A stretch of 42,372 nucleotides of DNA from Chthonomonas calidirosea (GCA_020722705.1 DYKI01000021.1:1-42372), one strand, 5' to 3'. Positions 28,764 through 37,877 are shown, numbered from the stretch's first letter. Made by a program: numbers and translations. The notes: a model not told the origin generated them from the letters alone.

Positions 28764-30377
28764 ATGCCCAGCGCAAGCACAAGTCGCCCCTTGCCTCGCG
28801 GCACCTCCGCGAAGCCCAGGGTTGCCGTCATCGGGTCGGGTCCCATCAGGATCGGGCAGGGAATCGAGTTCGACTATTGCTCCGTCCATTGTGTGTGGGC
28901 GCTGCGCGAGGCGGGCTATGAGGCGCTGATCATCAACAACAATCCCGAGACGGTGAGCACCGACTTCGACACGTCCGATCGGCTGTATTTCGAGCCCCTT
29001 ACCGTCGAGGATGTGCTCAACATTCTCGATCGCGAGCAGCCTGAAGGGGTGATTGTCCAGTTCGGCGGCCAGACGGCGATCAACCTGGCGCGCCCGCTGC
29101 ATGAGGCCGGAGTGAAGATCTTCGGCAGTTCGGTGGACTCCATTGACCTCGCCGAGGACCGCGACCAGTTCGAGCAGGTCCTGCGTGAGCTTGGCGTTCC
29201 CAAGCCTGCGGGCCGCGCGGTGCTTGGCGCCGCCGCAGCCGAAGCGGTCGCTGCCGAGATCGGCTACCCGGTCCTCGTGCGCCCTTCCTACGTGCTTGGC
29301 GGTCGCGCCATGGAGATCATCTACGGTCGTGACGAACTCCGAGCCTACATGCCGCGCGCTCTGAAGGAGTCGCCGCGGGCCTCGATCCTCATTGACAAGT
29401 ATGTTCTCGGCAAGGAGGTCGAGGTGGACGTCATCAGCGATGGCGTGGACTGCCTCCTTCCGGGGATCATGGAGCACATCGAGCGCGCCGGCGTCCACTC
29501 CGGCGACTCCATGGCCGTATATCCTCCGCAATCGCTCGAAGATGAAGTGATCGAACAGATCGTTCGGGTCGCCACCGACCTGTCGCGGAGGCTGGCGGTG
29601 TGCGGACTGATGAACATTCAGTTCGTCGTCGCCGATGGGGTCGCGCAGGTCTTGGAGGTGAATCCGCGGGCGAGCCGTACCGTCCCGTACCTGTCCAAGA
29701 TCACCGGCATCTCCATGGTCAAGGTGGCGACCAATGTGATGATCGGTCGAACGCTCAAGGAGCAGGGGTACAAGAGCGGCCTCCATCGGGATGCGCCGCT
29801 CATAGCGGTCAAGGCGCCCGTGTTCAGTTTCCCGAAACTCATCGGTGTGGACATCGGGCTGGGACCGGAAATGAAGTCCACCGGCGAAATCATGGGCATC
29901 GAGCGCGATTACAGCGGCGCTCTGTACAAGGCTATGATCGCGAGTGGGGTTGATGTGCCCCTCAAGGGGTCGCTCGTAGCGACGATCGCCGATCACGACA
30001 AGTCCGAAGCCGCTCCGCTGATCATGGGATTCGCAGCACTCGGGTACAAGGTGTATGCCACCGAAGGCACGGCGCGTTTTCTGGCGTCGCGCGGCATTGA
30101 GACGACGACGGTGGGCAAGATTCGCGGAGGCGACCCGAACCTGATTGACCTGATCCGCAGCGGCCAGGTGGACCTGCTGATCAACACGCTGTCAACGGAC
30201 AAGCAGACCGAGATGGAGGGCAAGCAGATACGTCGCGCCAGCGTCGAGCGCGGCATTCCGTGCCTTACCTCGCTCGATACGGCGCGCGCCTTGCTGATTG
30301 CGCTGGCAAGCCGCCGTACCCAGAGGGGCTTCGAGTGTCTCCCCGTGGATGACTACCTGGCGGGCGGAGCGAGGTAG
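28764..30377 (+). CDS. carB: Carbamoyl-phosphate synthase large subunit, C-terminal half (carbamoyl-phosphate and MGS-like allosteric domains)
   Basis: The 537 residues start with a short linker of about 18 residues, then [20 protein letters not shown], the opening of the second ATP-grasp unit of Car[50 protein letters not shown] and [19 protein letters not shown] confirm it. From about residue 400 a methylglyoxal-synthase-like domain ([43 protein letters not shown]) should bind allosteric effectors. This half phosphorylates carbamate to carbamoyl phosphate. GAGGAG (28745-28750) lies 13 nt upstream of ATG 28764. It ends the conserved pyrimidine operon; a 251-nt gap follows. Confidence 0.96.
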   Translation: MPSASTSRPLPRGTSAKPRVAVIGSGPIRIGQGIEFDYCSVHCVWALREAGYEALIINNNPETVSTDFDTSDRLYFEPLTVEDVLNILDREQPEGVIVQFGGQTAINLARPLHEAGVKIFGSSVDSIDLAEDRDQFEQVLRELGVPKPAGRAVLGAAAAEAVAAEIGYPVLVRPSYVLGGRAMEIIYGRDELRAYMPRALKESPRASILIDKYVLGKEVEVDVISDGVDCLLPGIMEHIERAGVHSGDSMAVYPPQSLEDEVIEQIVRVATDLSRRLAVCGLMNIQFVVADGVAQVLEVNPRASRTVPYLSKITGISMVKVATNVMIGRTLKEQGYKSGLHRDAPLIAVKAPVFSFPKLIGVDIGLGPEMKSTGEIMGIERDYSGALYKAMIASGVDVPLKGSLVATIADHDKSEAAPLIMGFAALGYKVYATEGTARFLASRGIETTTVGKIRGGDPNLIDLIRSGQVDLLINTLSTDKQTEMEGKQIRRASVERGIPCLTSLDTARALLIALASRRTQRGFECLPVDDYLAGGAR

Positions 30378-30628
30378 TCTACTGTGAGTTGCTTTAGTCC
30401 GCAGGCAGCGATTGAGATGGCAGGCGGCCTATGGACTGCCGTCCGCGTGTTCGACAGGGTCTATTCAGTCCATCTGTCCCGCACCCGGATAAGTGGATCG
30501 CGCGGCCACTGGTCTGGACCGGGGTACCGGCGGCATATCGGACCGAAAACGGATGGGCGATCGGGCTCCGGAGGGTATGGGCACGCCTGATGGGTTACCG
30601 CGAGGCGATTGGCAGGAGAGAAGTGATC

Positions 30629-32134
30629 ATGGAGGCGGCAATGACGGCTGCGACATGGATGATCGTGCCAGGGGATAGGAATGTGGTCCCTCGATCGAGT
30701 AGGCGTCTGCCCCGATGTCGTCCAACCGAGGCGGGCCTCGATCCCGCCGGTGTGCTCGGGTTCATCGAGGCCGTGGAAGCTGCGGGCGGGCTGCACAGCT
30801 TCATGATCCTCAGGCATGGCAAGGTGGCGGCCGAAGGGTGGTGGAGGCCCTACGGTGCGCGATACCCCCATATGCTCTTCTCGCTGAGCAAGAGCTTTAC
30901 CGCTACGGCAGTCGGGCTGGCGATCAGTCAGGGCAACCTGACGCTCGACGCGCCGGTCATCTCGTTCTTTCCCGACCAGACGCCGTCGAATCCTTCACCG
31001 AACCTGGCGGCCATGCGCGTTCGGCATCTCCTCACGATGACGACCGGGCACGCCGAGGACACGATCGGGCGCACCACGCGCGCAGGTGAGCAGGACTGGG
31101 TACGCGTGTTTCTGTCGCTGCCGGTGGAGCACCAGCCCGGAAGCCGGTTCATATACAACAGCGGCGCAACCTACATGCTGTCGGCGATCATCCAGAAGGT
31201 GACGGGCGACAGGCTCATCGAGTATCTGAAGCCCCGCCTGTTTGCTCCGCTGGGGATCACCTCGATGACCTGGGAGACGTGTCCCAAGGGGATCAACACC
31301 GGGGGCTGGGGGCTGAGTGTTCGGACCGAGGATGTCGCCCGATTCGGCCAGCTTTACCTTCAGCGAGGTGTGTGGCAGGGACGCCGGGTTGTGCCCGAGG
31401 AGTGGGTCGCGCAGGCAACTGCGAAACAGGTCTCCAACGGCTCGGATCCGAACAGCGATTGGGCGCAGGGCTACGGCTTCCAGTTCTGGCGGTGCCGGCA
31501 CAATGCCTATCGAGGCGATGGCGCATTCGGCCAGTTCTGCATCGTCATGCCTGATCAGGACGCGGTGATCGCGATCACGTCCGGTGTGTCCGACATGCAG
31601 GCCATTCTGAATGCCGTGTGGACGCACCTGCTCCCCGCCATGCGCGACGAGACATTCGCTACGGCGGCCGATGAAGCCCGGCTGAGGTCGCGCATAGCCC
31701 GGCTTGAGGTGCCCTGTCCGGATGGCCGTCCAAGCTCTCCTGAAGCACGGGCGCTGTCGGGCAAGGTCTACCGATGCGATGCGAACGATGCCGGAATCGA
31801 GACCGTCTCGCTGGCTTTCTCGGCAGGCCGGGGCACTCTCTCGATACGGGACGGCAAGGGACTGCACCAGGTCGAGTTCGGCATCGGAGGCTGGCTCCGC
31901 GGGAAAACGACCCTGGATGCGCAGCCGTCGGCGTTGATTGCCGCAAGCGGGGCGTGGGAAGACGACACGACGTGCGTCGTCAAGGTCTGCTACTATGAGA
32001 CGCCATTCGTGCGGACGTTTCGTCTGAGGGCCGACGGCGACGAGATGACCGTGGCATCGCGTGTGAACGTGAGTTTCGGCCCAACGGAGATGCCGACGCT
32101 GCGTGCCACGCACAGGCCGGGCCGGACGGGCTAG
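30629..32134 (+). CDS. Serine hydrolase of the class C beta-lactamase / penicillin-binding-protein-like family
   Basis: A 501-residue protein with the active-site SxxK at 85-88 in LFSLSKSFTATAVG and the YNS triad member in SRFIYNSGATYML (Tyr176). The third motif appears as GDGAFGQFCIV, not the lactamase KTG. Such proteins are commonly esterases, peptidases or of unknown role, and resistance should not be assumed. LLTMTTGHAED and the C-terminal beta-rich domain (about 350-501) are typical. There is no clear signal peptide with the chosen start. ATG 30629 has AGGAG (30614-30618) 10 nt upstream; GTG 30623 and ATG 30641 are alternatives, and the frame opens at 30431. It is separated from carB by 251 nt. 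Confidence 0.82.
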   Translation: MEAAMTAATWMIVPGDRNVVPRSSRRLPRCRPTEAGLDPAGVLGFIEAVEAAGGLHSFMILRHGKVAAEGWWRPYGARYPHMLFSLSKSFTATAVGLAISQGNLTLDAPVISFFPDQTPSNPSPNLAAMRVRHLLTMTTGHAEDTIGRTTRAGEQDWVRVFLSLPVEHQPGSRFIYNSGATYMLSAIIQKVTGDRLIEYLKPRLFAPLGITSMTWETCPKGINTGGWGLSVRTEDVARFGQLYLQRGVWQGRRVVPEEWVAQATAKQVSNGSDPNSDWAQGYGFQFWRCRHNAYRGDGAFGQFCIVMPDQDAVIAITSGVSDMQAILNAVWTHLLPAMRDETFATAADEARLRSRIARLEVPCPDGRPSSPEARALSGKVYRCDANDAGIETVSLAFSAGRGTLSIRDGKGLHQVEFGIGGWLRGKTTLDAQPSALIAASGAWEDDTTCVVKVCYYETPFVRTFRLRADGDEMTVASRVNVSFGPTEMPTLRATHRPGRTG

Positions 32135-32315
32135 GTATCACCCGGCGGTCTTGAGCGCCGTGCGACAGCGACTGGCTCGTTCGGACATGCCCTCCTGGGA
32201 GCTCTTCCGGACGAACTGATGTCTCAGACACTGGTGGCTGCGGCAGTACTCGTGGCGACCCCGTTGATCTGGCTTTGCGCCTGATGAACCAGGCAACGAA
32301 CGGAGGAGCAGAGGC

Positions 32316-33404
32316 ATGGCTGTCATGTTCGCGGCGTTCCTCGCGGCCGCTGTGACTATGCAGACGCCACGCGTCGTCAGCGTCGAGAACGCGGGCCTGC
32401 TCTTCACCGACAACCCGGCAGGCGTGAGCGGCGTGGACGCAGGCTACTCGCTGCCGATCGGCAAGGAGACGCTCTGGCTGTTCGGCGACGTGTTCCTGCT
32501 GCACCCTTCGGACCCCCAGAAGCGCTATGTTGGCAGCGTCAGCAACACCGCGCTCGTCACGTCGGCGCGAACCATTGCAGGCCTCCGACGGTACCGCTTC
32601 CTGACAGATCCTGCCACCGGACTCGCTCGGCAAGTGATTCCGAATCTTCCGGGCGAGGGCAACGAGACCCGGCTGTGGCCCGGCGGCGGCTGGTACGACG
32701 CCCAAGCGCGCAAGGTCTATCTGTACTGGGCGCGCATCAGGACCACAGGCGGCGGCGGTCCCTTCGACTTCCGGCTCGAAGGGCATGGCCTCGCCGCGGC
32801 AAACGCCTCGAAGCCGGACGAGATCAGCTTCGAGCGGCTCAAGACCGATGCCGGCGACGAGCTGTGGTGGCCCTATGCCGATGGAAAGGCCGTCTATGGG
32901 GCGGCAGTGGTTCGTGGTCCTGAGGCTCGACCGAGTCACCTGTACATCGTCGGCGTTCTCGAACGCGACGGCCGGAAGATCGGAAAGATGGTGCGCGTAC
33001 CCACGTCGAGCATCGCGCATTCCGGTGCCTACGAATACTTCAGCGGCAGCCCCGATCACCCGACCTGGAGCCCGGATCCGTCCACGGCAGCCGACATCGA
33101 GGGGCTAGCGGATTTCCCGAGCGAGCTGTCGGTTGCCTACAACCGCTGCCTGGGCGGCTACCTGGCCGTCCACTCGGTCGGCATTACCGACCGGATCCGC
33201 CTCAGTCTCGCCGACAACCCGTGGGGACCCTATCGGCAGATCGCCGAGATCGGCTCGCCGCATCGGGCCTTCGAGAAGGCGTTCTGCTATGCCGGCAAGG
33301 AGCATCCCGAACTGGCCGAGCAGAACGGCAAGGTCATCTGCGTCACCTACGTGGACAGCCAGCGGTACTGGCTGCAGATGCTGAGAGTCACCTTCGAGCG
33401 ATGA
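32316..33404 (+). CDS. Secreted DUF4185-like beta-propeller protein
   Basis: A 362-residue protein with an N-terminal signal peptide (about 1-17, AVMFAAFLAAAVTM) and a repeated beta pattern: AGYSLPIGKETLWLFGDVFL, SVSNTALVTS, TRLWPGGGWYDAQARKVYLYW, LYIVGVLER, and LSVAYNRCLGGYLAVHS. This resembles DUF4185 and five-bladed glycoside-hydrolase-like propellers, where aromatic and acidic residues line a central pocket, but I cannot name catalytic residues. GGAGGAG (32302-32308) lies 7 nt before ATG 32316. A role in extracellular sugar handling is a guess from the fold and neighbours. Confidence 0.65.
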   Translation: MAVMFAAFLAAAVTMQTPRVVSVENAGLLFTDNPAGVSGVDAGYSLPIGKETLWLFGDVFLLHPSDPQKRYVGSVSNTALVTSARTIAGLRRYRFLTDPATGLARQVIPNLPGEGNETRLWPGGGWYDAQARKVYLYWARIRTTGGGGPFDFRLEGHGLAAANASKPDEISFERLKTDAGDELWWPYADGKAVYGAAVVRGPEARPSHLYIVGVLERDGRKIGKMVRVPTSSIAHSGAYEYFSGSPDHPTWSPDPSTAADIEGLADFPSELSVAYNRCLGGYLAVHSVGITDRIRLSLADNPWGPYRQIAEIGSPHRAFEKAFCYAGKEHPELAEQNGKVICVTYVDSQRYWLQMLRVTFER

Positions 33405-33443
33405 TTGCCGAGGGGTGTCGCGTCTGTTAAGAATCACTACACA

Positions 33444-33462
33444 ATGGGTAAACTTTACCCAT
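33444..33462 (+). promoter_or_regulatory. Perfect 19-bp palindrome overlapping the start codon of the AAA ATPase
   Basis: ATGGGTAAACTTTACCCAT has two exact 9-bp arms around one central C; the last two bases belong to the ATG start at 33461. There is no Shine-Dalgarno site in it. It looks like an operator, which could let the product or a local repressor shut off its own synthesis, or an RNA hairpin hiding the start codon. Confidence 0.6.
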
Positions 33463-34711
33463 GTACCGGAGATTCGTATCGTCCCGGATTGGAGAGGCGC
33501 TTGGCGACACGCCTGTTGTCATGCTCATCGGCGCGCGTCAGACCGGCAAGACAACGCTCGTCCGCGACATGGGGCTGTACCGGAGCTTCGACGATCCTCT
33601 GACACTCGCCTCTGCGAGCAGCGACCCTGTCGGATTCCTGGCTTCTTTGGTCCGCCTGAAGCGAGCGCCGATCGTGCTGGACGAGGTGCAGCACGTACCG
33701 GATTTGTTCCCTGCGATCAAGATGATCGTTGACGCCGACCGCGCTCCTGGCCGGTTCGTGCTGACCGGATCGGCTCAGGTACTCCTCTTGCCAAAGATAT
33801 CCGAGTCGCTTGCAGGACGGATGGAGGTTCTACGGCTATGGCCGCTGAGTCAGGCTGAGATCGCCGGCTCAAGCGTCAACCTCGTGGATGCGCTTGGAGG
33901 CGATTCGTTCGAGCCCCTCGCTCCGGGATCCGATGCGCCTGTCGGTGTCGAGGACATCCTGCTCCGCGCCATGATCGGCGGGTATCCGGATTCGGTCGTG
34001 CGCACGTCCTCCCGGAGGCGTGACGCCTGGTTTGACGCCTATGTTACCACGATGCTTCAGCGTGACATCCGGGCCCTGGCGAGCATCGAGGCCATCAACA
34101 GCATGGCGCAGTTGCTGGCCTTGCTCGCATCTCTCACGGCCACCCCCGTCAACCTTGCGAGCGTCAGCCGCGATCTTGGCCTCCCATATACCACGCTCCA
34201 GCGCTACCTGGCGCTGCTGCAGATGACCATGCTTGTCGAGGCGATACCTGCGTGGTCATCGAGCGCGGCCCATCAGTCGGCTCGGGCGCCGAAGCTCGTC
34301 CTCACCGACAGCGGACTGGCTGCCCGGCTTGCGCGGATCGGCATATCCGGTTTGGAGCGCGATACCGTCATGGCGGGGCGACTGGTCGAGACTTTCGTCA
34401 TCACCGAGCTGCTCAAGCTTGCCGGAAGCGGCGAGACCCAGCCTCATGTGTACCACTGGCGCTCCCATCGCAAGCGTGAGGTGGATGTGGTGCTTGACTA
34501 CGGAGAACGAGTCGTGGGGATCGAGATCAAGTCCTCCGAGACTGTCCGCAGCGATGACTTTGCCGGCATGCAATGCTTGAGAGAGATCGTGACACCACGT
34601 CCGTTTCGCGGCATCGTCGCGTATGCAGGCGACCGGGCGACACCGTTCGGCCCCGATATCTGGGCAGTCCCGATCGCGTCGCTCTGGGATCCCGGCCAAC
34701 CGGTCCAGTGA
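33461..34711 (+). CDS. AAA ATPase with C-terminal DUF4143 domain
   Basis: A 416-residue P-loop ATPase. Walker A is IGARQTGKTTLV (23-34), Walker B APIVLDEVQHVP (69-80, Asp74-Glu75), and sensor FVLTGSAQVLLL follows. A winged-helix-like segment (about 215-255) with LASVSRDLGLPYTTLQRYLALL is followed by a C-terminal domain with YHWRSHRKREVDVVLDY...VVGIEIKSS, whose D-x(n)-E-x-K arrangement resembles PD-(D/E)xK nucleases. These proteins are widespread in mobile or accessory gene sets and their role is mostly unknown. The ATG lies in a palindrome. A convergent orphan antitoxin gene ends 39 nt beyond its stop. Confidence in family is good, in function low. Confidence 0.85.
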   Translation: MYRRFVSSRIGEALGDTPVVMLIGARQTGKTTLVRDMGLYRSFDDPLTLASASSDPVGFLASLVRLKRAPIVLDEVQHVPDLFPAIKMIVDADRAPGRFVLTGSAQVLLLPKISESLAGRMEVLRLWPLSQAEIAGSSVNLVDALGGDSFEPLAPGSDAPVGVEDILLRAMIGGYPDSVVRTSSRRRDAWFDAYVTTMLQRDIRALASIEAINSMAQLLALLASLTATPVNLASVSRDLGLPYTTLQRYLALLQMTMLVEAIPAWSSSAAHQSARAPKLVLTDSGLAARLARIGISGLERDTVMAGRLVETFVITELLKLAGSGETQPHVYHWRSHRKREVDVVLDYGERVVGIEIKSSETVRSDDFAGMQCLREIVTPRPFRGIVAYAGDRATPFGPDIWAVPIASLWDPGQPVQ

Positions 34712-34750
34712 AGGAGACCTCCCTACAGTCTTCCGGACTGGCCAGGCCCA

Positions 34751-34987
34751 CTACCGCCGACCATCCTCCATTGCATCCCGGATCGGTATGTCCAGCGACT
34801 GGCCGCGACCGAACTCCTTCAGTTCTCGAACGGTCGCCGCAATGTCAGCCTGCTGCGTCTGAGATATGGGCAGTAGCGCCGCCACAGGCGTGCCATGTCG
34901 CGTGATGGTCACGATGGCTCCGTTCGCCACCTTGTCAAGCAACTCGGAGAAGGGTATTCCCGCCTCGGACACTCGAACTGTCAGCAA
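34751..34987 (-). CDS. Phd/YefM-type antitoxin, orphan
   Basis: A small protein of about 78 residues with the Phd/YefM DNA-binding pattern TVRVSEAGIPFSELLDKVANGAIVTITRHGTPVAALLP, then a C-terminal tail ending SLDIPIRDAMEDGRR like antitoxins that neutralise PIN-domain (VapC) toxins. TTG 34987 was chosen because AGGGG lies about 8 nt upstream and the conserved part begins right there; ATG 35029 would give 92 residues. No toxin gene follows: the next 39 nt are empty and then comes the end of the convergent ATPase gene. It may be a relic, or may act on a toxin elsewhere. Confidence 0.78.
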   Translation of the reverse strand: MLTVRVSEAGIPFSELLDKVANGAIVTITRHGTPVAALLPISQTQQADIAATVRELKEFGRGQSLDIPIRDAMEDGRR

Positions 34988-35123
34988 TGCCCGGCCCCTT
35001 TTGCCACGACCGTGGTGCAGTCCGATCATAGCATGCCTGCGACCAACCGCACGCTCCGCATCATCGGTTCGCAGGAACCCGCAACCTCCGTAGTGAAGAC
35101 TCCGGCCATAGGAGGACAGAGCG

Positions 35124-36287
35124 ATGCCCATCAAGACCGTCTGCCTGATTGCGTTCATGATCGCGGCGTCATCGGTTATGGCACAGGTCCCTCCGGCTCA
35201 GAAGAAGCTCATCGAGTACGGCTGGGACGTGCCCACGCCCGCACAAATGCGCGACATGCTGCCCGACATGGAGAAGCGGCCCTTCGACGGGCTGATCTTC
35301 CGGCTCGACAAGGGGTTCAACGCCTTCGAGACCAAGCCGCTCGATCCGAAGCTGTTCGCCGACGATGAGCGCATCCTGCGGGGCTTGAAGTTCGACAGGT
35401 TCACCCACAACTTCGTGCTCGTCTGGGGCTCGCCCCACGCGGACTGGGATTGGTTCGACGACACGCAATGGCAGGCTGTGGAGCACAATGCGCGTCTCCT
35501 TGTGCGCACCGCCATGGCCGCCCGCATCAAGGGCATTTGCTTCGACCCCGAGCCCTACGACTTCGAGCTATGGAACTACTCCAAACAGCCACGGGCCAAG
35601 GAGCGCAGCTTTTCCGAGTACCGGGTGCAGGTTCGCTTCCGCGGGAAGCAGCTCATGCGCGCTTTCGAGAAGGTCATGCCGGGGGCGCTGATCCTGACCT
35701 TCTTCCATGTCAGCCTGATCGGCAACCTGGCCGACCTGCCGGAAGATCGGCGCGAGGCCGAGCTGCAGAAAGGCGGATGGGGCCTCATGCCCGACTTCCT
35801 CATCGGCATGCTCGAAGGCGCGAGCGCCAGGGCCCGGTTCATTGACGGCAACGAGACGGCCTATTACTACACGTCGCGCGAGCAGTACTTTCGCGCCTAC
35901 CACACCATGCGCCAGCGGGTGCTTCAGATGCTTCCCGAGAACCTGCGCATGAAGTACACGCGTCAGGTCCAGGCCGGAAATGCCCTGTACGTTGACCAGA
36001 ACTTCGCCCTCCGGCAGCCCAACACTGAACGCTGCCTGAGCTTCCGCATGACACCCGAGGAGCGCGCGAAGTGGTTCGAGCACAACACCTACTGGGCGCT
36101 CTACACCACCGACGAGTACGTCTGGTGCTACAGCGAGCGGATGAACTGGTGGAAGAACCAGACGCCGCCCGGTCTCGATGAGTCCATCGTCAGCGCCCGC
36201 CGCAAGATACGCGAGGGACAGCCGCTCGGATTCGACATCGAGCCCCTCGTGGCGGAGGCAGGAAAGAGACCGTTGCCGGGGAAGTGA
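35124..36287 (+). CDS. Secreted protein of unknown function (YGWDVP type), possible TIM-barrel hydrolase
   Basis: A 387-residue protein with a signal peptide (1-20, ending SSVMAQ). The mature part begins KKLIEYGWDVPTPAQMRDM, followed by PFDGLIFRLD and, further on, IKGICFDPEPYDFELWNY, PGALILTFFHVSLIG and TDEYVWCYSERMNWW. Strand-loop acidic residues (FDPEP, YVWCYSE) would suit a glycoside-hydrolase-like barrel, but no catalytic pair can be named with confidence and no established family was recognised. AGGAGG (35110-35115) lies 8 nt before ATG 35124. It stands alone, divergent from the antitoxin and convergent with the ECF transporter genes. Confidence 0.7.
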   Translation: MPIKTVCLIAFMIAASSVMAQVPPAQKKLIEYGWDVPTPAQMRDMLPDMEKRPFDGLIFRLDKGFNAFETKPLDPKLFADDERILRGLKFDRFTHNFVLVWGSPHADWDWFDDTQWQAVEHNARLLVRTAMAARIKGICFDPEPYDFELWNYSKQPRAKERSFSEYRVQVRFRGKQLMRAFEKVMPGALILTFFHVSLIGNLADLPEDRREAELQKGGWGLMPDFLIGMLEGASARARFIDGNETAYYYTSREQYFRAYHTMRQRVLQMLPENLRMKYTRQVQAGNALYVDQNFALRQPNTERCLSFRMTPEERAKWFEHNTYWALYTTDEYVWCYSERMNWWKNQTPPGLDESIVSARRKIREGQPLGFDIEPLVAEAGKRPLPGK

Positions 36288-36462
36288 TCGGCGCCGATGG
36301 AGGCCAACACGGACCTCCCGGTGAACCGTGCGATGTTTGTGGGCGCATGCGTGACCATGGACTGCGCAGGCAGCGGCGCTCCCTCGCACCACGCCATACG
36401 ATCAGCATCACGAAGCCGAGCCGGACCGATCACGAACACCGCCGTGCTGCTCCCGCTCGCAC

Positions 36463-37176
36463 TTAAAGCCCGTTGCGTTCGAGCAGCTCGCTGTCGCCGA
36501 GGATCGTGGCCGTTGGGCCATCGGCGGCCACAACGCCCGATGCCAGGAGTATCGTGCGGGGACAGAGCTCGCGCGCCATGGCAAGGTCATGGGTCGCAAT
36601 GAGGCGGGTCTGCGGCAGGGTTGCGAGGAGCGCGATCAGGTTGCGGCGCGCCCTCGGGTCAAGGCCGGCCGTCGGTTCGTCGAGAGCCAGCACCTCGGGC
36701 GACATGGAGAGCACCGTTGCGATGGCTACACGCTTGCGCTGCCCGATGCTCAGGTGGTGCGGCGGTCTGGCAGCGTGTTGTGCCATCTCGACAGCGCTAA
36801 GGGCCTCCATGGCTTTGGCGCGTGCTTCATGTGGGCGGAGACCGAGGTTCATCGGACCGAACGCAACATCCTCGATGCACGTGGGCATGAAGAGCTGGTC
36901 GTCGGGGTCCTGGAAGACGAGACCGACACGACGCCGTATTTCACGCATCGGCGCGGCGCCCACCTCCATGCCTGCGACGAATACCTGACCCGCTCCGCGG
37001 AGCAGGCCGTTCAGATGGAGCAGCAAAGTGGACTTCCCTGCACCGTTGGGACCAATAAGGGCGACGCACTCACCGGTTGCGATCTCAAACGTGACACCGG
37101 ACAGCGCCGCGCGACCGTCGCCATAGCCGAACCGAAGGTCGCGAACCGATAGGGCCGGCGGGGGGGCTAGGGCCAA
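36463..37176 (-). CDS. ECF/CbiO-type ABC transporter ATPase
   Basis: A 237-residue ATPase powering an energy-coupling-factor importer for a vitamin or metal ion. Walker A is ALIGPNGAGKSTLL, Q-loop LVFQDPDDQLF, signature LSIGQRKRVAIA, Walker B VLALDEPTAGLD and the H-switch ATHD; FMPTCIEDVAFGPMNLG is typical of the CbiO/EcfA group. The start is inferred as TTG 37176 inside the end of the transmembrane-component gene (10-nt overlap) because the open frame further upstream (to 37296) lies wholly within that gene and has no ABC homology. Only one ATPase gene is seen, so it may act as a homodimer. Confidence 0.9.
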   Translation of the reverse strand: MALAPPPALSVRDLRFGYGDGRAALSGVTFEIATGECVALIGPNGAGKSTLLLHLNGLLRGAGQVFVAGMEVGAAPMREIRRRVGLVFQDPDDQLFMPTCIEDVAFGPMNLGLRPHEARAKAMEALSAVEMAQHAARPPHHLSIGQRKRVAIATVLSMSPEVLALDEPTAGLDPRARRNLIALLATLPQTRLIATHDLAMARELCPRTILLASGVVAADGPTATILGDSELLERNGL

Positions 37177-37877
37177 AGTGCCACCCCAACGATGGCGGCA
37201 ATGGATACGGCCGCGGCAAACGCGTCGGCAATGCCGATCCGTTGCAGCGGCGATATCGGCAAGCGACCATCGAAGCCGCGCGCGACCATGGCCCACGCGA
37301 TTCTGTCAGATCGCTCGATCGCCCGCCGAACGAGCGCCGCAGCCACCATGCCGAGAGCGACCAGGTGACGCCAGCGCAGCGGGCCGACCATCCGCGATCG
37401 CCACGCGCGTGACGAGCGGCGCGCTTCATCGTCCAGGACGTTCAGGTAGCGGCTCGTCAGCATGAGGACCGTGAGCGGCGTTCGGGGCGCGCCGAACGAG
37501 TGCAAGGCGGCCAGAAGCTCCGTCGGCGATGTCGAGGCCAAAACGACGATGGCCGCTCCCGAGATCAGCGTGAGGCGCACGGTCAAATCCGCGGTCCTCG
37601 CGATTGGCGCTCCGAACGCCACACTGACAAGGGCAGTGACTGCCAGTCCGAACAGGGGCAGCATCCGGGTGAACGCTGTTCTGGCGGGTATGCGCAGGAT
37701 CGAGGCGGCCAGGACAAGCATCAGAGCGAATGTGGCGAGGCGCGCGGGATGGGCAGGGGCCGCAGCAACGCAGACCGCATAGACGACCGCAACGAGCGTC
37801 TTGGCGCGCGGGTCGGGCCGTGTCGTGTCGCTCACGGCGGGAACGAACAACCGGACACTCACCGACCGAAGAGCCAT
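37167..37877 (-). CDS. ECF/CbiQ-type transporter transmembrane component (EcfT)
   Basis: A 236-residue membrane protein that couples ATP hydrolysis to a substrate-binding S component. It has about five hydrophobic segments. The EcfT coupling helices are visible as TSRYLNVLDDEARRSSRAWRSR and RRAIERSDRIAWAMVARGFDGR, the second holding the ARG coupling motif. ATG 37877 overlaps the M61 peptidase stop by 19 nt; internal GTGs are possible. No S component (CbiM, BioY, ThiT or other) is adjacent, so the substrate is unknown and the S protein may be encoded elsewhere. Confidence 0.82.
   Translation of the reverse strand: MALRSVSVRLFVPAVSDTTRPDPRAKTLVAVVYAVCVAAAPAHPARLATFALMLVLAASILRIPARTAFTRMLPLFGLAVTALVSVAFGAPIARTADLTVRLTLISGAAIVVLASTSPTELLAALHSFGAPRTPLTVLMLTSRYLNVLDDEARRSSRAWRSRMVGPLRWRHLVALGMVAAALVRRAIERSDRIAWAMVARGFDGRLPISPLQRIGIADAFAAAVSIAAIVGVALWP

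Noticed and set aside
26135..30377. Split carB as a frameshift or nonsense artefact.
   Set aside because: The halves are separated by 913 nt holding a complete methyltransferase gene, and the break falls at the natural domain boundary, so a single error cannot explain it.
30378..30628. 251-nt gap upstream of the serine hydrolase, open in the same frame from 30431.
   Set aside because: Extra N-terminal residues look non-coding (Arg/Trp-rich) and lack a binding site; a promoter is expected here but no good hexamer pair was found.
32143..32160. CGGCG/CGCCG hairpin after the serine hydrolase gene as a terminator.
   Set aside because: Only 5 bp with an 8-nt loop and no U-tract; easily expected by chance in GC-rich DNA. 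The rest of 32135-32315 shows nothing recognisable.
30995..33059. Overlapping minus-strand open frames (30995-32113 and 31980-33059).
   Set aside because: Shadows of the serine hydrolase and DUF4185-like genes, without binding sites or family motifs.
34527..34751. Minus-strand open frame directly after the antitoxin, as a possible toxin gene.
   Set aside because: It is antisense to the ATPase C terminus, has no PIN or RelE features, and is Arg/Ser-rich like other shadows.
36288..36462. Gap between convergent genes containing a 12-bp palindrome at 36288-36299.
   Set aside because: The palindrome ATCGGCGCCGAT is short and composition-biased; no promoter, gene or terminator could be supported.
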